In this document: positions 39,661 to 51,548 of the stretch, piece after piece
How the letters are laid out: every line of letters starts with the position of its first letter
How positions within the stretch are numbered: the first letter of the stretch is position 1
Source: Owenia fusiformis
Lineage: Eukaryota > Annelida > Polychaeta > Sabellida > Oweniidae
Reading direction: 5' to 3'
Length of the DNA: 64,000 bases
NCBI GenBank assembly: GCA_903813345.2
Contig: CAIIXF020000011.1
Span: 17,345,754 to 17,409,753 of the forward strand
Notes under the pieces: generated by a model
What the model was told of the DNA's origin: nothing
Seen by the model: the letters and a program-made list of their open reading frames with translations, nothing else
The model's database searches: none
Position numbers and translations under genes: made by a program

Positions 39661-40539
39661 TACACTCCCCTCCATAAGTTTGGCAACCTTTTTTCCCCCA
39701 TTGAACTACGTGTTAAAGCCTCTTTACCTTTGAATTTTTATTTACTTAACCTGCGATGAAAATACTTATACTATTGATGGAAACGTAATTTGACTTTAAT
39801 TCCAATACCTCCAAATTTTCTCAATTTTTTTCCTCAATTAAAAGAGGTCGAAAATTGATGATGAATTTGAGGAATTTTTGAAAATTGACATTCCCATGTT
39901 AACCAATGGGAAATGGTAGGTTTGCCGCAGGTCATATGACAGAATATCCATCCATCTGAGTCCTTGCAAAAAATACGAGTTAGGCAGGCAATTGAATTTG
40001 CTAACTTTATTTAACAAAAAATTGATATGTTTCTTCAGGTTTAACAAAGTTATAGGGCTTTAAAGTCAAAATTGTTTCTCAAAAAAACTCTCCAATTGAA
40101 ATAACACAGGAGGCGAACAATTATTTTCAAACATGACTTTGAAGCGCTGTAACTTTAATATTCATCAAATAAACTAAACACTTAGTGTTAAAAAAGTTAG
40201 ACAATTCAATTTTCTATATAAAAATATTTTTTGCTGAATCTTTTACTGAAAAGATATCCTGATTTCTGATTTGCCCCGAACCCTCCATTTCCCATTGGAT
40301 TACATGGGAATGACGAGTTTCAAAAGTTCATCAAATTTATCATCAATTTTCGAGCTATTGTAATTGAGGAAAAAAAATTGAGAAAATTTGGAAGTATTGG
40401 AAATAAAGTCAAGTTACGTTTCCATCAATATTATAAGTTATTTCATCGCCGGTTAAGTAAATAAAAATTCAAACGCAAAGAGGCTTTAATACGTAGTTCA
40501 ATGGGGAAAAAGGTTGCCAAACTCATGGAGGGGAGTGTA
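39661..40539. mobile_element. Foldback MITE with long terminal inverted repeats
   Basis: An 879-bp element in which the two halves are inverted copies. The ends read TACACTCCCCTCC, then AGTTTGGCAACC, and their complement. The outer 260 bases of each arm are roughly 90% identical by eye. Homology then weakens but can be followed nearly to the centre (about 40100). TA dinucleotides at both ends would be the target duplication typical of Tc1/mariner-type elements. No transposase is encoded; a 69-codon minus-strand frame inside it is incidental. Confidence 0.85.
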
Positions 40540-41640
40540 TATCAATATTATGTGTGTTGCATGTACACCAACGCGTGTTCAAAAAAGATGAAACACGCTC
40601 ATATTACACATGAGCTCGTATGAAATAAAATCTACCTTCGCTCATCATATATTATTTTTTCAACTGTCACAAATATTCATGGTTGTCTATTTTATTTGTT
40701 TTGCCAATATTTTCGAATTTTAATCATGTATAAAAAGATAAAAACAACCAGTACCGTAACCATAAGTCAATAGGTAAATTATTTTACATCATTAAACTAC
40801 AAACATAAAACATAGTGCGGTTTATCATATACTTGATAACATACATCGAAAAAAATATTGTTAATTTATCATTATCAAAAACCTGTGCGGCAATTAATTT
40901 CATATTTATCAACAGAGCTGAATAAATATAATATATACATTTACGTATTTGTTTCCAGCAATCAGCTGAGTAATGATAAAGGTTTTGATCTGGTTTTATT
41001 TGTTGATATGCATTGATATTTACTCAGCTCTTTGCCCAATTGTTCTTTATTTTCAAATCTACTGTTATGATGACATTTGAGTAGGTATAGGTATTCATAT
41101 AACATTTCATCACATCGAAATACGGATTTGAATATGATATGTCAGATCTACATCAGTTTTCCACAATCGCTGTTTCATAGTTTTTTTGCTACAATATCTA
41201 TTGAATGCACGATACTATAAAATCAGCTTAAATAATTTAAAATATGGCTTTTTCAAAATAGTGGTAAACCGTCAGAGTTAATCCGTAGTTTTGGAACCTA
41301 TAAATCATGGAATCAATTAAGGAGATATACCACAAATGAGAGCGTTTAGGTGCCTTAAAATTATGGTGTCACTCAATTTACTTTCTATGAAAAGAAACGA
41401 TCCCAAAATGTCAAAGGGGGTTTGATTTTTTGATATGTGATTATGAAAGGTGTATAAAATTTGGCCATAATGGTATTTTGATGCCAGAGGATGCGGTACG
41501 CGTTAACCACATGTCAACATTTAAACCGTTAATAGAAATAAGAAATTAGAAATAGTGCACATCCATAAACAAAAATATGACATTTGGCTCCCATCAAGAA
41601 GGGTTGAATTCATGGAACATTAGTCTATATAGCACGAGTA

Positions 41641-42340
41641 GACCAGCATGCTTCCTAGTCAACTCGTACCCAAGACAACTGGTACCCAAGACAACTCGTA
41701 CCCAAGATTATTTTCAGTATTATGGGTGCATATTAGGAAAAAATTGAGTTTGCAATGCTTTTATGTTATAATCTGAATCAAACAAGTCTCAATATTTTTT
41801 TGAATTTAAAATACATTTTTTCTCAATGGATCAGTAAAGCATTTTTTATTAAATAAAAGAAGTGCTCGAAACGCTTGTTCTCAACACGTTTTTGTCAAAC
41901 ATATAAATATATAAATAAATATAATTACAACATTAGATCTGACACTTGTTCCAAACACTCATAAACATACAATATTTTGAAAAATGATTATGAATATGTG
42001 GAATAAACATGTGTCTCTTTACTCGAACATCCTGAAGCTGTGACCAATATAAAATAATAGTCAATATAAATTGACACTCAGCTCAAAATGTCACAAAATT
42101 GAATCAATTTCTTCCGAAAATTCTTCTTTAAACTTTAAACTATTCTGAGCAGTATGTTTCAATTATAATATGTAATTTGTATACATATCTATTCACATTC
42201 CCACTCCAACGCTTGATTCGAAACAAAATATATACTTGGATACGAGTTGTCTTGGGTACGAGTTGTCTTGGGTACCAGTTGTCTTGGGTACGACTTGTCT
42301 GTCTTGGGTACGAGTTGACCAGTTACCGACCAGCATGGTA
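41641..42340. mobile_element. Element with tandemly repeated inverted ends
   Basis: The left end carries about three 16-bp units (AACTCGTACCCAAGAC and one GG variant) at 41660-41707. The right end carries about five inverted units (GTCTTGGGTACGAGTT and variants) at 42236-42318. Beyond these, GACCAGCATG occurs at 41641-41650 and again, in the same orientation, at about 42329. About 530 bp of non-coding AT-rich DNA lies between. Multiple short subrepeats in the termini are a feature of foldback-type transposons. The boundaries are approximate. Confidence 0.6.
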
Positions 42341-43711
42341 CGAGGGGTGTGTAAGCGAAATATAATGAAAATACGAGGGGTGGTCAATAAGCCAAATATA
42401 ATGAACATATGAACAAATAACAATCATAAAAACGAGCACCAATGAACGTTACAATGGTAAATGGCAAAATGGCAAAAATTGATGGCGAAAGATTTAGAAA
42501 TATTATAATAAATATGATATCTCTATTCAACGATAACGAATTCAAAAACACTGTTATTGTGAACACTGCGCGACAAAGGAAGATGCGGGCAGGGAAACGT
42601 TTTCATTCTCTGAAAGAATCAATCAGTCATATAAAGTAACATTTCTTTTCTTTGATCTTTATAAAACATACAATTGACCGAATGATTTAATTACAACAAT
42701 TAAAAATGAAGATATGCAATTACAAGAGACAAAATGAGAAACACCAAAGAGCATGAATACAAATCATAGAAATAAGAAATATGTCCAACCCCCACCCCTA
42801 CACCCCACTCCCCCACCCCCACCAGGGGTTAATGCTCCAATCCAAAACTCGAGATAAACTGAGACTGGAAGCAAGTCAACTGTCTAGAACTAGTCTCCAT
42901 TCATGGTTGTTTTTCAATAGAATCATAAGCCTTCTAAGATTTCTTGAAATGTCGATTATTGCAATATGCACGATAGCTCTTGCAGAACTAATTGCCTCGT
43001 CCTCCTTTGAAAAAATATTGTTCGATGAAGCGTCGTTTTATGAAGTCAATCAAACATATTCAATGACGAAAACGCATATGAAATTCTACCAGAACGAAAA
43101 TAAAATAACCCTTAGTTGAGCGAAAAATTAATCTTTGGATATATTGATACTATATTAGATGTTATGGAGCTACCTACCTAGAAATACAGGTTTCTTGGGC
43201 ATTCACGAATCACGATTGCTCCAAACTTTTCCTTCAACACATTAGTAATATTTTGTATTTTTGGCATGGGACGATGGACTTGACTTGCAAGGGTAGAACA
43301 TCAGTGGACAATCTGATAATATTATTTAATAATCATAAGTAAGTCTCTCGCACAGCTCCTAGAACTTTCTCAATGGGAGGAATCCTTCAGTGCATATACT
43401 TGGGTTGTATCAATTATATGTTTATTGGGTATGTGCACGATACTGTAACAATGACATCATCTTTCTTTCTAAAATAAAACAAAATGGACGGTGATCCTCA
43501 TTAATGATTCGCAATGTTGTCCAACTAAAGTGATTCCTTTTATTAAAAAGTGACTGTAAAAGTTTACAAATGGTTTCTCTAATATGTTTCATTCATATGT
43601 ATGACGTTTTCATATGATTAGAAATCAAACTGGTACACGTATCACTCTCCAAGTCAAGTTGAAAGATAATCCCGAGTATCCCCATCCCTTCCCACTTGCA
43701 TACAAATCTTC

Positions 43712-43790
43712 CAGGCCCGTAGCCAGCTTTTGCCAAGGGGGTACTACCAAAAATTCCAGGGGGTCACATTTGATGATTTAGGCCCCAACC
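43712..43790 (-). repeat. Dispersed repeat, family A, copy 2
   Basis: On the minus strand this reads GGCCTAAA, TCAAATGTGA, CCCCCTGGAATTTTT, CCCCCTTGGCAAAA and CTGGCTACGGGCCTG, following the copy at 14925-14998 block for block. A second CGGGCCTGCC with a nine-G run lies at about 43846-43870 and may be another part of the same element. Confidence 0.75.
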
Positions 43791-45519
43791 ACTTGAAAAC
43801 TTAAAAAGAGGAAGCATCATGGTTTTGAAAGAATTTTCGGCAAGCGGGGGGGGGCTGCCTTCGGGCCTGCCTTCTACATATAGATTGAGGAGACAACAGT
43901 GATAGTTTAGCTTATAGTCTCTGGACACCCTCCCCCGCCTATCTACTCCATCGTGAGATATCACAGCCTTCTCTCAGTTTCCTTTCTAGAACTCTTGAAC
44001 TCTCTAGAATTCTTGTGCATTGCAGAGATGGTCTGAGTATCAGAATGTATCTAGTCCATCAACACCACTACTACTTAACCACTACTTCACCAGCACCACT
44101 ACACACAGACTTGTGGGGTGTGTGTAATGGGGGCGGGGTCATAGGGGATTGTAGCTAGACACCACAGGGACATGATACAAGACCTAGCTAACCCTGATAG
44201 CTATATAGATAAACCTGTTTCCGATGGGTTGTATGCAGTTGACATATTTGAATGAATTAACAATAAAATTGAGTCATAATTAGTGGACTCTGAATCGAGA
44301 CATGTGTAAGTCACACTGTCTTCCGATTTTAACAGCACGAGACAAATGTCCAATTCTTGAAATAATCCCGATTGACCACTAAGTCACAACTTGCAGAACG
44401 CCTTAGGGTAAATGTCAATTTCTTGTCCCCCTAGACCAAGGATAACTGCCCACAGCTTTTGATACCGGCTAATAGATAATTAATTCCTCAATCTGCCGAT
44501 CTGTTACTGCAGAAATGAGCAGCAGTACAAGAAATTCAAGACATTCAATTTCCAAAACTGTCTGTCAAATCGAGGATATTCTTAATTTCAAGATTGAAGT
44601 ACAATTTACAAACAAAATACCACATGGTCTTTGAACTATTGTCTAATAAAGTCTATGACTAATTAGGAGCCATCTGATTGTCGATGTTTATTATCAATTA
44701 GAATCAAATAGTACCTATTAACTGTTATAGCATATGTGTTGGTCATTAAGTTGACCTTGTGATGACCTTTAGACCGACCTCTGACCTTGTTCCACCTGCT
44801 AAGTTCACCTGTAATCAAGCAGACAATGTCACCTGTACCATCTTGGGATTTAATCATAAAACAATTAAAACATATGTCGCGCAATAAATTATTAAAACTA
44901 ACAACTACGGTACTAATGATACTATTATCGAGATCTAAAAATGCTATCACACTGATCAATCTCGTATTGGATGCCCATATAGAAAAATACAAATGGTTCG
45001 TTTGTCATTAAATTTTTCAACGGAGTCCCGCATACATAATAGTCCGATTCTGATATGAAAATTATATCTACCCGTCCTGTTTAAGAAATATATGCAGGTT
45101 ACATAGAGCATGCCATCAGACTGTTACCATGGTTATGGGGTGTGTTATGTTCATAGAAATAAGCTAGCACAACCATTTGTGTTACAAGCTGTTCTAAACG
45201 TAGATATCCCCTTCCGATTGTTCAAACCGACGTTAATGTCATTTTCAAAATTTCCACACATTTGACGTAACTGTGTCAAGCTATGACACTGCATTTAATA
45301 ATAATCTGACTTATTACTATTTAGGATTTAATCCAAGTATTCAATGGTTTTATTTGCGTTTTCCGTTATTAACCCTACCTAGGATGAAGCATTCTGATAC
45401 TCATAGCATCTCTCTCTGTTGCATCGCAGATCCAGAAGGATAGAGATGGAGAGGGTGTGGCTTACCTCGATGAGGATGAAGCCTTCATCCTAGACCCTAC
45501 TTAGGTCACAGTCAGTAGT

Positions 45520-45563
45520 GCAGTTTGATTTGGGCAATGTTTGGCTTGCCCAAGTCAAACTGC
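45520..45563. other. Short stable hairpin
   Basis: GCAGTTTGATTTGGGCAA at 45520-45537 pairs with TTGCCCAAGTCAAACTGC at 45546-45563 with one mismatch around an 8-base loop. The stem extends a further CAGTA/TACTG after a small bulge, giving about 23 pairs. It is compact for an animal microRNA precursor and I do not recognise the arms, so a MITE remnant is as likely. A second, weaker pair (CATGGGC, GCCCATG) follows within 50 bases. Confidence 0.4.
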
Positions 45564-48302
45564 GTACTGTCTTTGACCATGGGCTTTCAACTAGGCCCAT
45601 GCTTTGACTTAGTTGTCTGAGCTAAAGCATGGTTATACTGCGTTCTGATTGAATAGAAAGTGTTAATGCACTCCTGCTATGTGTAAACATGCAATCAAGT
45701 ATATCATTCCAGATAATTGTTCAAACCATGACTGATAAGCTGTTTTCTTTGAAACGCCCCTCATATATAAAAGTTTGATATGACACAACATGTATTATAA
45801 AATATCGAGAGTTTGCTTGTGATTGTTTGACCTTGACCTTTCCCCATGATTTCTACAGTCTCGTTATCAGTACATGCTCTACTGGAATAGTTGTTGCGAT
45901 ATCGTACGGAATTCATTTTTAGAGTTGTTATTGTTGTTATAGTCTCTCAGGATTCAGGCAAATTCAAACATCAATTAATTACAATTCTTCTTGTGTGATA
46001 CAATGACCTTGCTATTGTAACCCGGGTGCAATATACAAATATAATTTCCGTATCTCTTACTCGATCTTATTATCCCGATGTTCAAGTTATCTCAATGGAT
46101 GCTATTGAACCTTTACAAAACATAAACGATAATATCTTGATTTTGATCTTGATGCAAGAGACCAAAACCCAACACTAAACGGACCATTACAACAACCACC
46201 GAGTGGAAATATCTCATTTACTTGATGTTCTATATAATCATCACCAATGGGTACCAAGGAAGTCCATGATTTCTATGACTGTTTTGAGACTATTTCCAGT
46301 TATCTAATTCGTTGTTTCTTGACCACGTGACCTTTCGTATGGTCGTTAATATCTGGAAAAGAGCAAGAAAAAGCTGAGACACTCTACTGGGATATGGTAC
46401 ACGGTACGATGGTGCCATTGTTACGCTGGTCACGTCTTTTGCAACCCTTTATCAATCATGTAAGATCCAATAAGCTACACGTCTAGTCTACCTAATTGTT
46501 TCTTTATGATTTTAGACCAAAACACTTGGATAATACACGGGGACTAACATACAGACTATAACGGCTCTTATATCACAAGATGCACATTTGACTGAGGGTC
46601 ATGTATGCGCGCAATGTTGAGTTGATAACATTTTTATTGTATGATCGGGTAAATAAAACATATTAATTATTAGGTTAACTTTTATTCATATTGATACACT
46701 TGCAAAACTCACACACAGAAAATCATGCTGAAATTCCGCCTGAAATGCACTAATTGGAGAAGTTGTAATTTTGACATGTTCAAACATTTCTTTGAATTGT
46801 CAATTACTCTATGAGCTATGTCTATTCCCTGACGATTCATTATATCAATCCTCGTTTTTCAATAGTAGTGATGGGTCTTACTGGGTTGTTTGCAACTAAG
46901 GCATCATGCGGACATAATTTGAAGACAAAAATATAGTGCCCCTTGTGGTTTCATGGTATTGTTTTGCAAATTATTTCTCACTTTCCTTTGTTCGGACCAA
47001 ATTCTCTATATCACCTGTTTCATATGGTTGAGCTTGATAAACCCTGGTCCATAAATAAAAATAAAAAAGTGAAGACGTCTTTCTGTACAATTGTTCTTTA
47101 TGATGTACGTTTACATTGTACTTTTGTGATAGTCTGAGGCTGCCGGGACACGGTGTCTGAAAATATAATTCTGGTGTTTTGAACGTTTACTAAAGAGTTC
47201 GTCAAGCAACTGAATCATCAGTCAAAAAAGTCAAGAAATAGACTTTACAAAATCGAGAAGAAATTGATTTTCCTCATCTTAAGAAAATTGAATACGTTTT
47301 TAATTCATTTGGGCTTGGATCTAGAAGCCCAGATCTTTGCAATTGAATTTCAAGTTAAAATATATTCATTATTAGTACACTACATTTTACCAGAGACATA
47401 AAACAGTTTTATATGTCTCTGATTTTGCCGTCTGGCAATCCCAAATCTGCCATCTTAGAGGTCAAGGTCATTTGGAGAATATTGGGAACTTAGGGGATAT
47501 AAAGATATTCACAGATCTGTGTATTTGTCACCATAATGACTTGATGTCAGACGCTATTATCCCTAAATGTTCCAATGGATAAAGATATCAACCTAAATAG
47601 CAGCGTCTTTAATAACAACGCGGCTTATTTGCTTTATAGTTTTACCATTTGTCTTTAGACGTAGCCTTTCTTAATGGCCTCTAAGACTAGGGATGTCAAA
47701 ACTAAGATTACAACGCGGTGATATATCCCTCGATCATAACGCCAAATCTTTTCTGTGGATCTTCTTGACGCGATTGTGCCCTAAGCTTTTAAGCCTCGTC
47801 TTAGAGCTGGGCCGATAGTGGTATATCCGAGACTGGCGATGTTATTCCAAGAATGAACGCTGGCTCTCATCATGGTTAAATGAACGAGCATGTGCGTGTG
47901 TCTCGTTAAATTGATAAAATTTTATGTTCCAAAGATTCACCTTTGTCAACTTTATTTTTAGCGGGGAATAGGAGTAATGTAATGAAATATTGACATTTCT
48001 AACCACGTTTCTTTGTAACTCACACCAAGTCTCTAGCGCCAAGTACATGGGGCAATTTGATTAAATGCTTTCCTGAAGTACCAATTTAGAAGGATCCGTT
48101 TGAAAAAGCTATCTGTAAGTGAATGGTCCCATGTCTTTGATGAACGTCTTTAGAAATGATGAGTGGGTTTCTAAACCAATTGCACACGGCGTAGTGATAT
48201 CGAAACCGCACTGATTCACTCATTTAGTGAAATTAACGTGAAATGTCGAGCTCGGGGTAATCAAAACTGATTAAAATTCTTACATTACGTTAGAATAGCC
48301 AT

Positions 48303-48430
48303 GCGGATATTTCCGGGGTAATTTTCTCCGTACATGATTGGTGACTTTCCGGTGGGATAATCCGCTATATAACTCATTCGGAAGAACTTCCGGTTGAATG
48401 CGCGGGAAAATGGCTTTTCTTGGCTATACG
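48303..48430. promoter_or_regulatory. ETS/E2F motif cluster, possible promoter
   Basis: Three TTCCGG cores (ETS-type) lie at 48311-48316, 48347-48352 and 48388-48393; the last is the full ACTTCCGG. An E2F-like GCGCGGGAAAA lies at about 48400-48410, directly followed by an ATG. The frame from that ATG stops after about ten codons. Such clusters are common in core promoters of widely expressed animal genes. No gene body is recognisable next to it, so the assignment is speculative. Confidence 0.3.
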
Positions 48431-48789
48431 CGACGCTACTAATCTGTCAACCATTTTTAATTACAGCAAATTTCCTCCAGACTCTCACGAATATCACTGG
48501 AGTGGAAAGAGTGTCAGCTCGCTTTGCTTTGCCATAGATATTTGAAGGAAAACAAATCCCCGGGGATCGCCTCCTTATCTCGCTTGTCTTTTAGTGTCGA
48601 GTCGCTTCATTCAAAGAAGACTAAACATTCGAACATGTCAAGCGTATACGTGTGAGTCTCCTTGTAATTTGGAGTTATATTTCATGTTTCATCAGAAAAG
48701 ACGTTCACTGATAAGATTATCATATTGTACATTGTCAACCCAACTTGTTTAGTCAGAAAAATTATCGTAACGCGTTTACAGTACGTCAT

Positions 48790-51365
48790 TCTTGAAGCAG
48801 CTGTTTGGTCTCCTACTATGAGGGTCTTCTATAGCCTGACATCGGTTGTTTATTCACTACTCGTAACGTCTTATTGCAAACATGTATACGTTTTTACACC
48901 AGCTGTTTCTCTACTACTCACAATTTATCTTATTGCAAACTGTTTCTTTATCACTGACAAGGTCTTACTGTAAACTTGTGTACGTCTTCACATCAGCTGT
49001 TTACCACTCACCGGGTCTTACGGTACACTACCACTTACTAGATCTTACTGTAAACTTGTATATGTTTTCCCATCAGCTGTTTACCACTCACTAGCTCTTA
49101 TTGAAAACTTGTGTACGTCTTCACATCAGCTGTTTACCACTCATTAGATCTTACTCTAAACGCTGTAAACTTGTAAATGTGTTCACATCAGCTGTTTACC
49201 ACTCATTAGATCTTACTGTGAACTTTCATATGTCTTCACATCAGCTGTTTACTACCCACGAGATATTATTGTAAAGTTGTGTACGTCTTCACATCAGCTG
49301 TTTACCACTTACTAGATCTTACTGTAAACTTGTATATGTCTTCACATCAGCTGTTTACCACTCACTAGATCTTGCTGAAAACGTGTGTACGTCTTCACAT
49401 CAGCTGTTTACTACCCACGAGATATTATTGTAAAGTTGTGTACGTCTTCACATCAGCTGTTTACCACTTACTAGATCTTACTGAAAACTTGTGTATGTCT
49501 TCACATCAGCTGTTTACCACTGACTGGGTGTTACGGTAAACTTGTATACGTCTTCACATCAGCTGTTTACCACTCATTAGATCTTACTGTTAACTTGTAT
49601 ATATCTTCACATCAGCTGTTTACCACTCAGTTGATCTTACTGTGAACTTGTATATGTCTTCACATCAGCTGTTTACTACCCACGAGATATTATTGTAAAG
49701 TTGTGCAGGTCTTCACATCAGCTGTTTACCACTTACTAGATCTTACTGAAAACTTGTATACGTCTTCACATCAGCTGTTTACTACCCACGAGATATTATT
49801 GTAAAGTTGTGTAGGTCTTCCCATCAGCTGTTTACCACTTACTAGATCTTACTGAAAACTTGTATACGTCTTCACATCAGCTGTTTACTACTCACTAGAC
49901 ATTATTGTAAACTTGTGCACGTCTTCACATCAGCTGTTTACCACTTACTAAATCTTACTGTAAACTTGTATATGTCTTCACATCAGCTGTTTACCACTCA
50001 TTAGATCTTACTGTGAACTTTCATACGTCTTCACATCAGCTGTTTACCACTCACTAGGTCTTACTGTGAACTTTCATATGTCTTCGCATCAGCTGTTTAC
50101 TACTCACTAGACATTATTGTAAACTTGTGCACGTCTTCACATCAGCTGTTTACCACTTACTAAATCTTACTGTAAACTTGTATATGTCTTCACATCAGCT
50201 GTTTACCACTCATTAGATCTTACTGTGAACTTGTATATGTCTTCACATCAGCTGTTTACCACTCACTAGGTCTTACTGTGAACTTTCATACGTCTTCACA
50301 TCAGCTGTTTACCACTCATTAGATCTTACTGTTAACTTGTATATATCTTCACATCAGCTGTTTACCACTCACTAGATCTTACTGTGAACTTGTATATGTC
50401 TTCACATCAGCTGTTTACCAACCACTAGATCTTACTGTAAACTTGCATATGTCTTCACATCAGCTGTTTACCACTCACTAGATCTTACTGAAAACTTGTG
50501 TATGTCTTCACATCAGTTGTTTACCACTGACTGGGTGTTACGGTAAACTTGTATACGTCTTCACATCAGCTGTTTACCACTCATTAGATCTTACTGTTAA
50601 CTTGTATATATCTTCACATCAGCTGTTTACCACTCACTAGATCTTACTGAAAACTTGTGTACGTCTTCACATCAGCTGTTTACCATTCACTGGGTCTGGC
50701 GGTAAACTTGTATATGTCTTCACATCAGCTGTTTACCACTCACTAGATCTTACTGTAAACCTGTGTATGTCTTCACATCATCTGTTTACCACTCACTAGA
50801 TCTTACTGTAAACTTGTATATGTCTTCACATCAGCTGTTAAACACTCACTAGATATTACTGTAAACGTGTGTACGTCTTCACATCAGCTATTTACCACTC
50901 ACTAGATCTTACTGTAAACTTGTATATGTCTTCACATTAGCTGTTTACCACTCACTAGATCTTACTGTAAACTTGTGTACGTCTTCTTATTAGTTGTTTA
51001 CCACTCAGTGGGTCTTACGTTAAACTTGTATACGTCTTCACATCAGCTGTTTACCACTCACTAATACTTACTGTAAACCTGTATATTTCTTCACATCAAC
51101 TATTTAAAACTCACTAGGTATAGTACTGTAAACTTGTATATGTCTTCACATCAGCTGTTTACCACCCACTAGATCTTACTGTAAACTTGTATACGTCTTC
51201 ACATCAGCTGTTTACCACTCACTAGGTCTTACTGTAAACGTGTATACGCCTTCACATCAGCTGTTTCTCTACTACTCTTTGGATCTTACTGTTAACTTGT
51301 AAACGTCTTCATGATTCCATTAGCTATTTCTCTACTACTCTCAAGGTCTGAGTATTGTAAACGTC
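48790..51365. repeat. 53-bp minisatellite, roughly 45 units
   Basis: A head-to-tail array of a 53-bp unit built around CTTCACATCAGCTGTTTACC, ACTCACTAGATCTTACTG and TAAACTTGTATATGT. The first units (to about 48990) and the last (after about 51240) are most diverged, as is usual at array edges. Higher-order duplication is visible: a variant ACCCACGAGATATTATTG recurs at about 49253, 49415, 49678 and 49788, and a multi-unit block near 49889 recurs near 50099. Roughly 40 units keep the E-box CAGCTG fused to TGTTTAC. No frame runs through it. Confidence 0.95.
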
Positions 51366-51380
51366 ACCACATCAGCTGGT

Positions 51381-51548
51381 TCGATCTCTACTTCTCACTT
51401 TAAGTTTAACATTAAACTTTTATATTGCACAATATTTAAACATGGTGTTCCCTATCGACTTAATTCGATCTCTACTTCTCACTTTGAGTTTTACATTTAA
51501 CTTTTATATTGCACAATATTTAAACATGGTGTCCCCTATCGACTTAAT
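51381..51548. repeat. 84-bp direct repeat, two copies
   Basis: Two tandem copies starting TCGATCTCTACTTCTCACTT at 51381 and 51465, ending near ATCGACTTAAT. They differ at only a few positions. The array abuts the right edge of the 53-bp minisatellite. Confidence 0.9.

Larger units (their letters stand above)
42341..48302. other. Gene-free region
   Basis: No protein-like frame. It contains repeat family A copy 2, a short strong hairpin at 45520-45563, a CCCAACCCCCACC-type simple stretch near 42785, and a pair of complementary blocks (CCTAGGATGAAGC near 45380, GCCTTCATCCTAG near 45480). Otherwise nothing is visible. Confidence 0.5.

Noticed and set aside
39838-40047. 69-codon minus-strand frame within the foldback MITE
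   Set aside because: No transposase motif; the frame crosses the inverted-repeat arm and is incidental.
43764-43964. 66-codon frame over the family A repeat
   Set aside because: It overlaps repeat DNA and a G-run and resembles nothing known.
48790-51365. CRISPR array
   Set aside because: Units are uniform tandem copies without unique spacers or cas genes, in animal DNA.
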